DNA of 64,000 nucleotides, from assembly GCA_963691755.1 (NCBI GenBank), contig OY829366.1:868001-932000 (forward strand), given 5' to 3'. The stretch comes from Dinoroseobacter sp013215265 (GTDB lineage: Bacteria; Pseudomonadota; Alphaproteobacteria; Rhodobacterales; Rhodobacteraceae). Position 1 is the first letter of the stretch, and each line of letters starts with the position of its first letter. The position numbers and the translations under genes were made by a program. This document shows positions 43,176 to 52,228 of this stretch, in pieces. The notes under the pieces were generated by a model. It was not told the DNA's origin and made no database searches. It saw only the letters and a list, made by a program, of their open reading frames with translations.

Positions 43176-44200
43176 TTGACCTTGCCCGTTCGCAAGATAA
43201 CCTCCGCAGCGGCTAAGATGGCGTCTCTTGGCGGAATGAAATTGATGCCCATGATTGAGCGTGCGCGGTCGTTGGAAACCTTGGGCGCGAAACCAAGCTG
43301 CGGAACGATTGTGCGGATGTCTTTATCGAACAAGGCTAGGAACCTTACCAAGACGTTTGGCGCCAAGCGTGTAACGATCTTACGGTTCGGATAAGCGGTC
43401 TTGAGTGTTTTCGCGATATCGGCAAACCATACGTACCCATTGGACGCTAAGAAGCGCATTCCGCGTGTTTCGTCAGGCATCTCAAGCGCTTTCAAATGCA
43501 TTGTAGCAACGTCTCGGACATCTACGATTGGCAGACCAAACTTAGGCAAGGCTGGGTCTTTGGCTTTCAGCACCCGTTCGACAACAGAAACGGAAGAGCC
43601 GAAATTTGCATCCAACGGAGGACCGAGAACCAGAACCGGGTTGATTGTCGTCAAATTCATCTCTGGGGCATCGCTTTGTACGAAATCCCAAGCAGCTCTT
43701 TCCGCCAATGTTTTTGAACGCCCATACGCATTTATGGTGGGGTGGTTCAAATCAGACCAATCTGTTTCATCGTGCGCCAACTTATCTGTGGGCAGATTAC
43801 TCTGCATAACGGCAACCGCAGATGACGTCAGAATGACACGGTTGATGCCATTCTCTTTCGCGGCGCGCAGGGCCCTTAGTGTTCCGTCTACCGCGGGACG
43901 AATGAGTTCATCTTCATTTTCTGGCTGCGAGATTGGAAACGGTGACGCGGTGTGCATTAAGACGTCGACATTCTCCATCGCCTCTTTCCAACCTGTATCT
44001 GCATTCAGATCCAGCGACGCAAAAAACAGGCGATTTTGCCAATCGTCCCCCTCCAAATGCGCTGCGACCGCAGTCCTAACCTCGGCCTGGCGTTTTGCGC
44101 TCCGGACAGATCCAACAACTGTATGTCCCGCTTGGAGTAATTGCAGAACGATATGCTTGGCGATGAAGCCGCTCGCCCCAGTTACAAGGACCCGTGTCAT
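43172..44200 (-). CDS. NAD(P)-dependent aldehyde/flavanone-type reductase (extended SDR)
   Basis: A 342-residue extended short-chain dehydrogenase. The Rossmann motif is VTGASGFIAKHIV and the active-site pair is in NAYGRSKTLAE (YxxxK). Overall it resembles dihydroflavonol-reductase-like bacterial aldehyde reductases; the substrate is not predictable. The ATG at 44200 has GGAG eight bases upstream. It is cotranscribed with the META lipoprotein. Confidence 0.82.
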   Translation of the reverse strand: MTRVLVTGASGFIAKHIVLQLLQAGHTVVGSVRSAKRQAEVRTAVAAHLEGDDWQNRLFFASLDLNADTGWKEAMENVDVLMHTASPFPISQPENEDELIRPAVDGTLRALRAAKENGINRVILTSSAVAVMQSNLPTDKLAHDETDWSDLNHPTINAYGRSKTLAERAAWDFVQSDAPEMNLTTINPVLVLGPPLDANFGSSVSVVERVLKAKDPALPKFGLPIVDVRDVATMHLKALEMPDETRGMRFLASNGYVWFADIAKTLKTAYPNRKIVTRLAPNVLVRFLALFDKDIRTIVPQLGFAPKVSNDRARSIMGINFIPPRDAILAAAEVILRTGKVK

Positions 44201-44284
44201 ATTCGTCTCCGGCAAAATTTATCAGTGCCTTCGACATCTATTATTTCAAACAGACTTCAAGAGCCCTGTTGGAAAATAGCCCCT

Positions 44285-44315
44285 AAAAAAACGGCGTGCC
44301 GTCAGGGCACACCGT
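44285..44315 (-). terminator. Rho-independent terminator of methylsuccinyl-CoA dehydrogenase gene
   Basis: On the minus strand ACGGTGTGCC pairs with GGCACGCCGT (44315-44306 with 44300-44291; one G-T pair) around a 5-nt loop and runs into seven T. It lies 37 bp after the leftward acyl-CoA dehydrogenase stop. Confidence 0.85.
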
Positions 44316-44351
44316 GTGTTTCGATACCATCAGTGGTTTTATGAAGCGCGG

Positions 44352-46046
44352 CTACCCGAGCAGACGGCGGGCAATTACCTGCGCTTGAATTTCGGCGGCG
44401 CCCTCGAAGATATTGAGAATGCGGGCGTCACATAAAATTCGGCTGATCTTGTATTCCAACGCAAACCCATTGCCGCCATGGATCTGCAGTCCGTTATCTG
44501 CGGCCGCCCAGGCCACACGAGCGCCAAGCAGCTTCGCCATACCAGCCTCAAGGTCACAACGGCGGCCTTCATCCTTTTCGGTCGCGCTGAAATAGGTCAA
44601 CTGGCGTGCAATCATGGTCTCGACGGCCATCATCGCAAGCTTTGATGCAACGCGTGGAAAGTCGACCAGAGATTTACCAAACTGTTTGCGGTCCTGTGCG
44701 TATTGCATGGACACATCAAGTGCGGATTGGGCGACGCCGACTGCCCGTGCGGCAGTCTGAATGCGTGCAGATTCGAAGGTTTCCATAAGCTGCTTGAAGC
44801 CTTTGCCTTCCTCTCCGCCCAGTAGGTTTTCACCTTTGACGTGGAAGTTGTCGAAACCGAGCTCGTATTCCTTCATGCCGCGGTATCCCAGCACTTCGAT
44901 CTCGCCTCCGGTCATCCCTTCGGTTGGAAATGGAGCCTCATCCGTGCCCGGTGTCTTTTCTGCAAGGAACATTGAAAGTCCCTTGTAGTCGGTGGTCGAT
45001 GGATCCGTGCGTGCAAGCAGCATCATAACGTGGGTTCGCGACGCATGGGTGATCCAAGTTTTGTTGCCAGTGATCTTGTAATCGCCGTTCTCGTCTTTCA
45101 CAGCGCGGGTACGCAGGCTGCCCAGGTCCGATCCGGTATTTGGTTCAGTGAAGACCGCCGTCGGAAGAGTTTCCGCAGTCGCGAGCTTTGGCAACCAATT
45201 GGCTTTCTGTTCGTCTGTGCCGCCTGCTATGATCAACTCAGCGGCAATCTCCGTACGGGTTGCTAGTGAGCCCACGCCGATATAGCCGCGCGATAGCTCT
45301 TCCGAGACGACGCACATCGACGCTTTGGATAAGCCAAATCCACCGTATTCCTCAGGAATTGTCAGGCCAAAAACACCCATCTCACCGAGTTCGTCGATGA
45401 TATCCATGGGAATCAACTCATCCTTGAGATGCCAGTCGTGCGCGAAAGGCTCGACCTTTTCGATCGCAAAGCGCCTGAACTGTTCGCGGATCATTTCCAG
45501 CTCTTCATCGAGACCGGATGCACCCACCGTGATCTCAGCGGAACGTTCCTGCATGAGGTCAACAAGGCGTAGACGGGCGGCCTGTGTGTTGCCTGACTGG
45601 GACAGGACCATGACGGCAGGGGTCATAATAGCCCGTTGGTCATCTTGAGTAAGTCCAAGATCCTGCGGCCGGACGATCTCGCCCTGGTTCATCTGGATGC
45701 CGCCATAGAGCTGCCAAAGGTACTCCCCGAATGCGATCTGGTGGATCAGCGCCTCAACTTCGCCAAACTTGCCCTGTGCTGACAAAGTATCCGCCCAAGC
45801 CTGCATTTGACGCAGCGATTCCACATAAGTAGCAATCCAAGCAAGACCGTGAGCTGCTGTCTGATTGGTCTCAATCAGAGCTCCGGAAACACGACCGTTT
45901 GCACTGACCATCGCGCGAACGCGATCCGTTGCTGTCGCAAGCAGCTCTTCGGCTGGACCAACGGCGTCACGTGTCAACGAAAGAAGGTTGTCCAGCAGCA
46001 CTGTGTTGGCCTCGGTGAGGCTGAGGTCTTGTCCATCATGGGCCAT
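44352..46046 (-). CDS. mcd: (2S)-Methylsuccinyl-CoA dehydrogenase
   Basis: A 564-residue FAD acyl-CoA dehydrogenase with an extra N-terminal domain of about 150 residues (LSLTEANTVLLDNLLSLTRD, AAHGLAWIATYVE, GEIVRPQDLGLT) that is typical of methylsuccinyl-CoA dehydrogenase and absent from ordinary acyl-CoA dehydrogenases. The catalytic domain has FTEPNTGSDLGSLRTRA, QIHGGNGF and a Glu in NIFEGAAEIQ. It forms mesaconyl-C1-CoA in the ethylmalonyl-CoA pathway, which regenerates glyoxylate. The start at 46046 follows TTGGAGA. The other pathway genes are not adjacent here. Confidence 0.92.
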   Translation of the reverse strand: MAHDGQDLSLTEANTVLLDNLLSLTRDAVGPAEELLATATDRVRAMVSANGRVSGALIETNQTAAHGLAWIATYVESLRQMQAWADTLSAQGKFGEVEALIHQIAFGEYLWQLYGGIQMNQGEIVRPQDLGLTQDDQRAIMTPAVMVLSQSGNTQAARLRLVDLMQERSAEITVGASGLDEELEMIREQFRRFAIEKVEPFAHDWHLKDELIPMDIIDELGEMGVFGLTIPEEYGGFGLSKASMCVVSEELSRGYIGVGSLATRTEIAAELIIAGGTDEQKANWLPKLATAETLPTAVFTEPNTGSDLGSLRTRAVKDENGDYKITGNKTWITHASRTHVMMLLARTDPSTTDYKGLSMFLAEKTPGTDEAPFPTEGMTGGEIEVLGYRGMKEYELGFDNFHVKGENLLGGEEGKGFKQLMETFESARIQTAARAVGVAQSALDVSMQYAQDRKQFGKSLVDFPRVASKLAMMAVETMIARQLTYFSATEKDEGRRCDLEAGMAKLLGARVAWAAADNGLQIHGGNGFALEYKISRILCDARILNIFEGAAEIQAQVIARRLLG

Positions 46047-46271
46047 GTCTGTCTCCAATTTAACGGTCTCGATCTCCACCCGGTAGGGGTTAAGCATTTT
46101 GCAGGTGCAGCGCAAGAAAAATTCGCTACGAATGCAGTTATTGTATCAATATGTCTCAGCCGTTTTCTATGTCACCCCCTGTACTCACTGAAATTTTCCC
46201 AAGTTGCACTTTTCATTAGTGAAATTGGAGCCTAGGAGGTCGCTAGGTTTGGCTAAGGAGAGGCAACCTTC

Positions 46272-47039
46272 TTGTTAGACATAGTTTTCCCCCACCCCAT
46301 GGCGATTGTAGTTGCTGCATTTGCGATTGCGGTGATCGCCGGGGTTATTAAGGGAGCGGTGGGATTCGCGATGCCATTGGTGATGGTGTCAGGCTTCAGC
46401 TCTATCATGGATCCAAAGGTCGGTCTGGCCATCTTGATCGTCCCAGTTGTGATTTCCAATGTGATGCAGACTTTCCGTAACGGCGTTGCTCCGGCGTGGG
46501 ACGCGATCATTGAATTCCGCCGCTACCTTTTGATCGTATGCATCGCAATTATCGTGGCGGCTCAGGCCGTAAACTATGTTTCAGACCAGGCGTTTTATGC
46601 CGTTCTGGGAGTGCCGGTTGTGGCGTTGTCGGTGCTACAATTGCTTGGTTGGCGTATGCAGATCAAACCTGAAAACCGGAATAAGACAGAATGGAGCGTT
46701 GGGCTTTTATCCGGAATACTTGGTGGGCTCGCCGGGACCTGGGGCCCAACGACTGTTTTGTATCTGATTGCGATCGATACGCCCAAAGTGAAACAGATGG
46801 TGGTGCAGGGTGTAATCTATGGTCTCGGGGCAATAGCACTGCTTCTTGGACATATACAGTCAGGTATCTTCAATCGCGAAACAGCCCCATTTTCGGCTGT
46901 TCTTCTCGTGCCCGCGGTGATCGGCATGTGGATCGGCTTCCGAATTCAAGATCGTATGAATCAGGAATTGTTTCGTAGGGCGACGCTTGTCGTTCTTGTT
47001 GTGGCTGGCCTGAACCTTATTCGCAAAGCGCTCATTTAG
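46272..47039 (+). CDS. TauE/SafE-family anion exporter
   Basis: A 255-residue inner-membrane protein with about eight helices. The segment FAIAVIAGVIKGAVGFAMPL and its C-terminal counterpart around SGILGGLAGTWGP show the internal repeat of TauE/SafE (DUF81) permeases, which export sulfite, sulfoacetate or related anions. The start is TTG at 46272, with AAGGAGAGG at 46255-46263. It overlaps the convergent modC by 4 nt. Substrate unknown. Confidence 0.85.
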   Translation: MLDIVFPHPMAIVVAAFAIAVIAGVIKGAVGFAMPLVMVSGFSSIMDPKVGLAILIVPVVISNVMQTFRNGVAPAWDAIIEFRRYLLIVCIAIIVAAQAVNYVSDQAFYAVLGVPVVALSVLQLLGWRMQIKPENRNKTEWSVGLLSGILGGLAGTWGPTTVLYLIAIDTPKVKQMVVQGVIYGLGAIALLLGHIQSGIFNRETAPFSAVLLVPAVIGMWIGFRIQDRMNQELFRRATLVVLVVAGLNLIRKALI

Positions 47040-48124
47040 GCCCCGCCAATATCATTCTGAGAGACCGCTACGCTCTTCAGGATCGCAAAGCAGTCCGTCC
47101 CTTTATCGAGCTCCAGAGCATGCACAGATCTTGCGGTAAGCTGTGCCAACATCAGTTCATCACCAACGCTGAGCTGCACCATTCTGGCGGCATCCATGCC
47201 ACCAATGATCCGGGTCACTTTCGCTGGCAATACATTCAATGCAGACAGGCCCTCCGGCGGCTTGCGTGAAAGGATGATGTCATTTGCGCGGACGCGGATG
47301 CGTAATTTGCGCGATGGATCGCCCGAGATTTCTGGAACCCAAATTTTTGCACTGGACACTGTTATTTCGCTCAACCCATCTGCAACTAAGCCTGTGGGGG
47401 TGCCCGAAAGTAATGCTCCGACGGCATCAGCCCCCAGAAAAGTTGCACTGTCTGCATTGCAGATCACGTCCTTGGCAGCGCCCGACATCTCCACGTTTCC
47501 ATCTTTCATGATCACCAGACTTGTGGCCAGGCGGATCACTTCATCCAGGGCGTGACTGACGTAGATGATAGGAAGCTCTGCCTCATCCCGCAGACGTTCC
47601 AGATAAGGTAGGATTTCTTTTTTTCTGTCAGCATCGAGCGCAGCCAAGGGTTCGTCCATCAGCAGCAATTGTGGATTAGAAAGGAGCGCGCGCGCGATCC
47701 CCACGCGTGCTTTCTCGCCACCTGACAGGGACCCAATGCGTCGCTCCAGTAGGTGCTCTAAACCTAGCAGTTCTACTGTTCTGGACCGCTTGGATGTGTC
47801 ATTTGGCAAGCCGCGGATCCATATACCGTAGTCCAAATTTTTCGCCACATTCAAATGTGGGAAAAGCCGATAGTCTTGGAACACATAGCCGACTTTGCGG
47901 GCTTGCGGTGTCAGACACGTACCAATTCTTTCATTGAAGAACTGGCATTCGCCGAGGTTAATCCGGCCATGATCAGGTCGTAGTATGCCAGCGATCGCAT
48001 TGATCAACGTTGTTTTGCCGGATCCGGATGGGCCGATCAGGCCTGTAATGCCATTTGGGACATCGAACGCCGCGTTTAGTGTGAATTCCGAAAAAGAATG
48101 GCGGATATCGACGGACAAGTTCAT
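47036..48124 (-). CDS. modC: Molybdate ABC transporter ATP-binding protein
   Basis: A 362-residue ABC ATPase with Walker A GPSGSGKTT, signature LSGGEKARVGIARAL and Walker B LLLMDEPLAALD. The C-terminal region after about residue 285 forms a molybdate-binding MOP domain (LSALNVLPAKVTRII), diagnostic for ModC. The start overlaps the end of modB (ATGA). Last gene of modABC. Confidence 0.94.
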   Translation of the reverse strand: MNLSVDIRHSFSEFTLNAAFDVPNGITGLIGPSGSGKTTLINAIAGILRPDHGRINLGECQFFNERIGTCLTPQARKVGYVFQDYRLFPHLNVAKNLDYGIWIRGLPNDTSKRSRTVELLGLEHLLERRIGSLSGGEKARVGIARALLSNPQLLLMDEPLAALDADRKKEILPYLERLRDEAELPIIYVSHALDEVIRLATSLVIMKDGNVEMSGAAKDVICNADSATFLGADAVGALLSGTPTGLVADGLSEITVSSAKIWVPEISGDPSRKLRIRVRANDIILSRKPPEGLSALNVLPAKVTRIIGGMDAARMVQLSVGDELMLAQLTARSVHALELDKGTDCFAILKSVAVSQNDIGGA

Positions 48125-48819
48125 CTGCCGGCCACCCGATTTGCGGCAGCTTTAGCGAACCATTCTGATAGGGCGAGCGCCAGCATAGCGAGCGCGATCG
48201 AAGCAACCACGAGCCTTAGGGCCGCGTTTTCACCACCGGGTACCTGAAGGAACGCGTATATCGCGGACGGAAGGGTTTGTGTCTGACCGGGAATGTTTGA
48301 GACGAAGGTAATAGTTGCGCCAAACTCGCCGAGCGCCTTCGCAAAGCCCAGAATTGCACCCGCAATCAGTCCAGGGAACACCAAGGGTAGGGTCACGGTA
48401 AGGAAGATTGTGATCCGACTGGCGCCAAGTGTGGCTGCGGCCTCTTCCAGTTTGGGGTCAACCGCTTCGATTGCAAGCCGCATCGCGCGCACCATAAGCG
48501 GAAATCCCATGATGGCAGCAGCCAAAGCTGCCCCGGTCCATTGAAACGCAAACGTGATGCCGAAGCTCTGCTCCAAGATCTGACCCAAAGGGCCACGGCG
48601 TCCAAAGAGTGAAAGCAACAGGTAACCCGTCACAACCGGTGGCAGGATCAAAGGCAGGTGCACCAAACCATTCAAGAGAGCTCTTCCGGGAAAGCGCCAA
48701 CGGGCAAGTGCGAATGCAACCAGAAGACCAAAGGGCAGGCTGGCAAGCGTCGCCCACATCGAGACCCAAAGTGAGAGACGCACAGCTTCCCATTCAGCAG
48801 GACCCAGACCAAGATCCAT
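48121..48819 (-). CDS. modB: Molybdate ABC transporter permease
   Basis: A 232-residue inner-membrane permease with about five helices. The EAA-type loop that contacts ModC is EEAAATLGASRITIFLTVTL. The N-terminal LGPAEWEAVRLSLWVSMWAT is typical for ModB. It overlaps modA as TGATG and modC as ATGA. Confidence 0.94.
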   Translation of the reverse strand: MDLGLGPAEWEAVRLSLWVSMWATLASLPFGLLVAFALARWRFPGRALLNGLVHLPLILPPVVTGYLLLSLFGRRGPLGQILEQSFGITFAFQWTGAALAAAIMGFPLMVRAMRLAIEAVDPKLEEAAATLGASRITIFLTVTLPLVFPGLIAGAILGFAKALGEFGATITFVSNIPGQTQTLPSAIYAFLQVPGGENAALRLVVASIALAMLALALSEWFAKAAANRVAGR

Positions 48820-49556
48820 CAGCGAAACCCCTGAGACCGAAAAATCGCGAGAGCTTCGTCAGTTTGCAGATAGGCATGAAACCGTTCTGCATCACTATGA
48901 GAGTGCCCAGTGACTTGCGCCAAAAGTATTTCGATGTCGGGATGTGTATCCTGAGGAAAGCTGGCGAGCACGTCCACACGCGGTTCTGCATGTGCGTCGG
49001 TCAGGTATACGATGCCCAAGGGGGCCTCGCCTCGCGCCACAAGCGCAAGCGCTGCTCGAACGTTGTCTGTTTGCGCGACGAAGGGAGCGAGCGCGTCCCA
49101 CAATCCAAGCGCCTCCAGCGCTGCTTTTCCATATTGTCCGGCAGGTACGGCATCGACCAATGCCATCGCGATGCGTCCATCCCCCAATCGGTCCCTAATA
49201 TCAGACATATTGAATGAAATCGCCGCGTCCCCTTTGGGGCCAGCCAAAACCAGCGTGTTGCCTAAGAGGGCGATGCGACTTTCACGGACAATCAGGTCGC
49301 GCTTCTCAAGCCAATCCATCCAGTCTGTGCTTGCTGTTATGACAAGATCGGCGGGGGCGCCCTGATCAATCTGACGCGCTAGAGAAGATGTCCCGGCGTA
49401 GCTGAGAATTGGCGCTGGGTTGCCATGCAACGCCCAGGCTTGCGCGACCTCGTCTAGCGCCGTTCTCAGGCTGGCTGCAGCAAATACGACTGGCCCTTGC
49501 GCAAAGACGGGCGCAGCGCAGAGCATCCAGAAAAATATAAAAACAACGCGCAGCAT
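48819..49556 (-). CDS. modA: Periplasmic molybdate-binding protein
   Basis: A 245-residue solute-binding protein. The signal peptide is MLRVVFIFFWMLCAAPVFAQ; the ligand-site segments VFAAASLRTALDEV and SYAGTSSLARQI (serines for the oxyanion) are present, and the C-terminal ALALVARGEAPLGIVYLTDA is typical. The start at 49556 is set by the signal peptide; an ATG 12 codons upstream is possible. Tungstate binding cannot be excluded. No modE or Mo-box was seen. Confidence 0.92.
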   Translation of the reverse strand: MLRVVFIFFWMLCAAPVFAQGPVVFAAASLRTALDEVAQAWALHGNPAPILSYAGTSSLARQIDQGAPADLVITASTDWMDWLEKRDLIVRESRIALLGNTLVLAGPKGDAAISFNMSDIRDRLGDGRIAMALVDAVPAGQYGKAALEALGLWDALAPFVAQTDNVRAALALVARGEAPLGIVYLTDAHAEPRVDVLASFPQDTHPDIEILLAQVTGHSHSDAERFHAYLQTDEALAIFRSQGFR

Positions 49557-49599
49557 GGGACCGGTATAGTCCGCCCCCAAGCCGCGCGCCATATGGTGC

Positions 49600-51198
49600 T
49601 TAACCGATTGCTGCGGCCTTTACGTCCTCGTCAATGAACGGAACATATTGTGCAAAATTTTCAGCAAACATTTCTACCAGCTTTTTGGCTTGAACGTCGT
49701 AGGCGTCTGGATCGCTCCAGGTGCCGCGAGGATCAAGCAACCTGCTGTCCACGTCATGCACATGCACGGGCACGTCAAAGCCGAAGAACGGATCTTTCCG
49801 GAAGGTAACATTATGGAGCGATCCGTCGAGTGCTGCGGTAAGTAGCGCACGTGTGGCTTTGATCGGCATCCGTGAGCCCGTACCGTAAGCCCCCCCGGTC
49901 CAACCTGTGTTCACCAACCAGCAAGTTGCGCCATGCTTTGCGATTTTATCGCGTAGAAGGTTGCCGTAAACTTCCGGACGCCTTGGCATGAACGGCGCAC
50001 CAAAGCAGGTGGAAAATGTTGGTTCTGGTTCAGTCACGCCGCGCTCAGTGCCCGCGACTTTCGAGGTAAAGCCCGACAGAAAATGATACATCGCCTGAGC
50101 TGGAGTGAGGCGGGCAATAGGGGGCAGGACGCCAAACGCGTCACAGGTCAGCATGATGATGTTTTTCGGGTGACCGCCGAGTGCGGAATCAGACGCGTTT
50201 GAAATATAGTCCAGAGGATAGGCGCAGCGCATATTTGCGGTCAGGCTGTCATCTTTGAAATCGAGATCGAGCGTTTCCTCGTCATACACCATATTCTCGA
50301 TAACCGTGCCGAACATCGAAGTGGTGTCAAAGATTTCCGGTTCGGCTTCTTTCGACAGATTGATGGTCTTGGCGTAGCAACCACCCTCAAAATTGAAGAT
50401 GCCTCGATCAGACCAACCGTGTTCGTCGTCGCCGATTAGCACGCGATTGGGGTCCGCTGACAAGGTTGTTTTACCGGTACCGGACAGTCCAAAAAATACA
50501 GCTGCGTCCACCGGATTTCCGATGGCGTGGTTTGCTGAACAGTGCATGGCCATAACGCCCTTGGACGGCAAAATGTAGTTCAGTAATGTGAACACCGATT
50601 TCTTATTTTCACCGGCGTACTCTGTGCCACCGATAAGGATAAGTTTCTTATCGAAGTTCATCGCGATGACGGTTTCTGACCGACAATCGTGCCGGGTTGG
50701 GTCGGCCTTGAAGCTGGGGCAGTTCACGACCGTGAATTCAGGGGTGAACGTGTCCAGTTCGTTGCGGTCGGGGCGCCGTAGCATGTGTCTGATAAACAGC
50801 CCGTGCCATGCGAGTTCTGTCACCATGCGAACATCTAGGCGCAAGGTCGGGTCGGCGCCGCCATACAGGTCCTGCACGTAGTAGTCTTTACCCTTCATAT
50901 GGGTCAGCATGTCCTGGTGAAGGCGATCAAAGCCCTCTGGTGACATTTCCGCGTTGTTCTCCCACCAGATCGTTTCCGAAGTGGTCGGGCTCTTCACGAC
51001 GTGTTTATCCTTGGGGGACCTGCCGGTGAACTTTCCGGTCGAGCACAAGAACGCGCCTCCTTTTCCAAGGCGGCCCTCTCCCTTGGCAAGCGCCAGCTCG
51101 ATCAACTGGGGCTCAAGTAAGTTATAATAGACGCTTCCGAGTCCCTCGAATCCCATTTTATCCAGAGTTTGCGAAGGGTTCACCCGTCCTGAGATCAT
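49600..51198 (-). CDS. pckA: Phosphoenolpyruvate carboxykinase (ATP)
   Basis: A 532-residue enzyme that converts oxaloacetate and ATP into phosphoenolpyruvate and CO2, the first step of gluconeogenesis. The kinase loop is FFGLSGTGKTTLS and the oxaloacetate/metal region GDDEHGWSDRGIFNFEGGCY. The start at 51198 has AGGAG six bases upstream; a GTG eight codons earlier lies before that site. It is divergent from chvI, an arrangement kept in many alphaproteobacteria where ChvGI controls pckA. Confidence 0.96.
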   Translation of the reverse strand: MISGRVNPSQTLDKMGFEGLGSVYYNLLEPQLIELALAKGEGRLGKGGAFLCSTGKFTGRSPKDKHVVKSPTTSETIWWENNAEMSPEGFDRLHQDMLTHMKGKDYYVQDLYGGADPTLRLDVRMVTELAWHGLFIRHMLRRPDRNELDTFTPEFTVVNCPSFKADPTRHDCRSETVIAMNFDKKLILIGGTEYAGENKKSVFTLLNYILPSKGVMAMHCSANHAIGNPVDAAVFFGLSGTGKTTLSADPNRVLIGDDEHGWSDRGIFNFEGGCYAKTINLSKEAEPEIFDTTSMFGTVIENMVYDEETLDLDFKDDSLTANMRCAYPLDYISNASDSALGGHPKNIIMLTCDAFGVLPPIARLTPAQAMYHFLSGFTSKVAGTERGVTEPEPTFSTCFGAPFMPRRPEVYGNLLRDKIAKHGATCWLVNTGWTGGAYGTGSRMPIKATRALLTAALDGSLHNVTFRKDPFFGFDVPVHVHDVDSRLLDPRGTWSDPDAYDVQAKKLVEMFAENFAQYVPFIDEDVKAAAIG

Positions 51199-51529
51199 AG
51201 AAAGCTCCTGAGCTTTGTTCACCCGCCGACAGCGGCGGTAAGGTAGAGGCCAGAGGTGCCGTGATCAGGGGGCACCAGGTCGTAAATGGCCTATAGCACG
51301 GCGCAAACTGGGCGAAACAGGACGGGCGGGCGCAGTTAGCGCAATCAAGGCGACAGATAGCGCAACCATCGTGTGAAATAATCGAAACGTTAGGGCATTG
51401 TTAGTCGCAATAGCGTGTCTTGAAGGACGCGCTAGCCCCTGATTCGCAAGTTTAGGATTGATTCTTCGCCTGCCCGGCCACAAAATAAGGAAAAAATAAG
51501 GCAGGCTTAGCAGTATAAGGAAATTCGCC
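51199..51529. promoter_or_regulatory. Divergent pckA/chvI control region
   Basis: This 331-bp spacer has no gene. It holds two direct repeats of TAGCGCAA (51337-51344 and 51358-51365), exactly 21 bp apart start to start, the spacing expected for tandem half-sites of an OmpR-type regulator such as ChvI. AAGGA at about 51517-51521 is the chvI ribosome site. Promoter hexamers were not confidently assigned. Confidence 0.45.
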
Positions 51530-52228
51530 ATGTCGCGGATCGCACTGGTTGATGATGACCGGAATATCCTGACGTCCGTTTCAATTACACTCGAGGCCGA
51601 AGGTTTTGAGGTTGAAACGTATAATGATGGGCAGTCCGCACTGGACGCCTTTAACCGTCGAATGCCCGAACTCGGTGTATTCGATATAAAAATGCCGCGT
51701 ATGGATGGTATGGATTTGCTGCAGCGCGTGCGCCAAAAATCCAAAATGCCAGTCATCTTTCTGACATCGAAAGATGACGAGATCGACGAAGTTCTTGGCC
51801 TGCGCATGGGCGCTGATGACTACATGCGCAAGCCTTTCTCGGAACGTTTGCTTGTAGAGCGCATCCGCGCTCTCCTCCGCCGTCAGGAAGCCCTGGCGTT
51901 GAATGAGGTGGAAACCGATGAAAGCAAAATCCTGACACGTGGCGCCTTGACGATGGATCCTTTGCGCCATGCTGTGACCTGGAAAGGCAAGGATGTATCT
52001 CTGACTGTCACCGAATTTCTGCTTTTGCAGGCACTGGCACAGCGGCCGGGCTTTGTGAAAAGCCGGGATCAATTGATGGATGTTGCCTATGACGATCAAG
52101 TCTATGTCGACGACCGCACCATCGATAGTCACATCAAGCGTCTACGCAAGAAGATGCGAGTGGTAGATGATGAGTTCTCGGCAATCGAAACTCTCTACGG
52201 GATCGGGTACAAGTATAACGAGGAATGA
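51530..52228 (+). CDS. chvI: Two-component response regulator ChvI
   Basis: A 232-residue OmpR-family regulator. The receiver has the acidic pair in ALVDDDRN, the phosphoacceptor D52 (VFDIKMPRMDG) and the Lys in FLTSKDD. The C-terminal winged helix ends with DRTIDSHIKRLRKKMR and ETLYGIGYKY. Partner of ChvG downstream. In relatives it controls envelope, acid response and central carbon genes; the divergent pckA fits this. Confidence 0.94.
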   Translation: MSRIALVDDDRNILTSVSITLEAEGFEVETYNDGQSALDAFNRRMPELGVFDIKMPRMDGMDLLQRVRQKSKMPVIFLTSKDDEIDEVLGLRMGADDYMRKPFSERLLVERIRALLRRQEALALNEVETDESKILTRGALTMDPLRHAVTWKGKDVSLTVTEFLLLQALAQRPGFVKSRDQLMDVAYDDQVYVDDRTIDSHIKRLRKKMRVVDDEFSAIETLYGIGYKYNEE

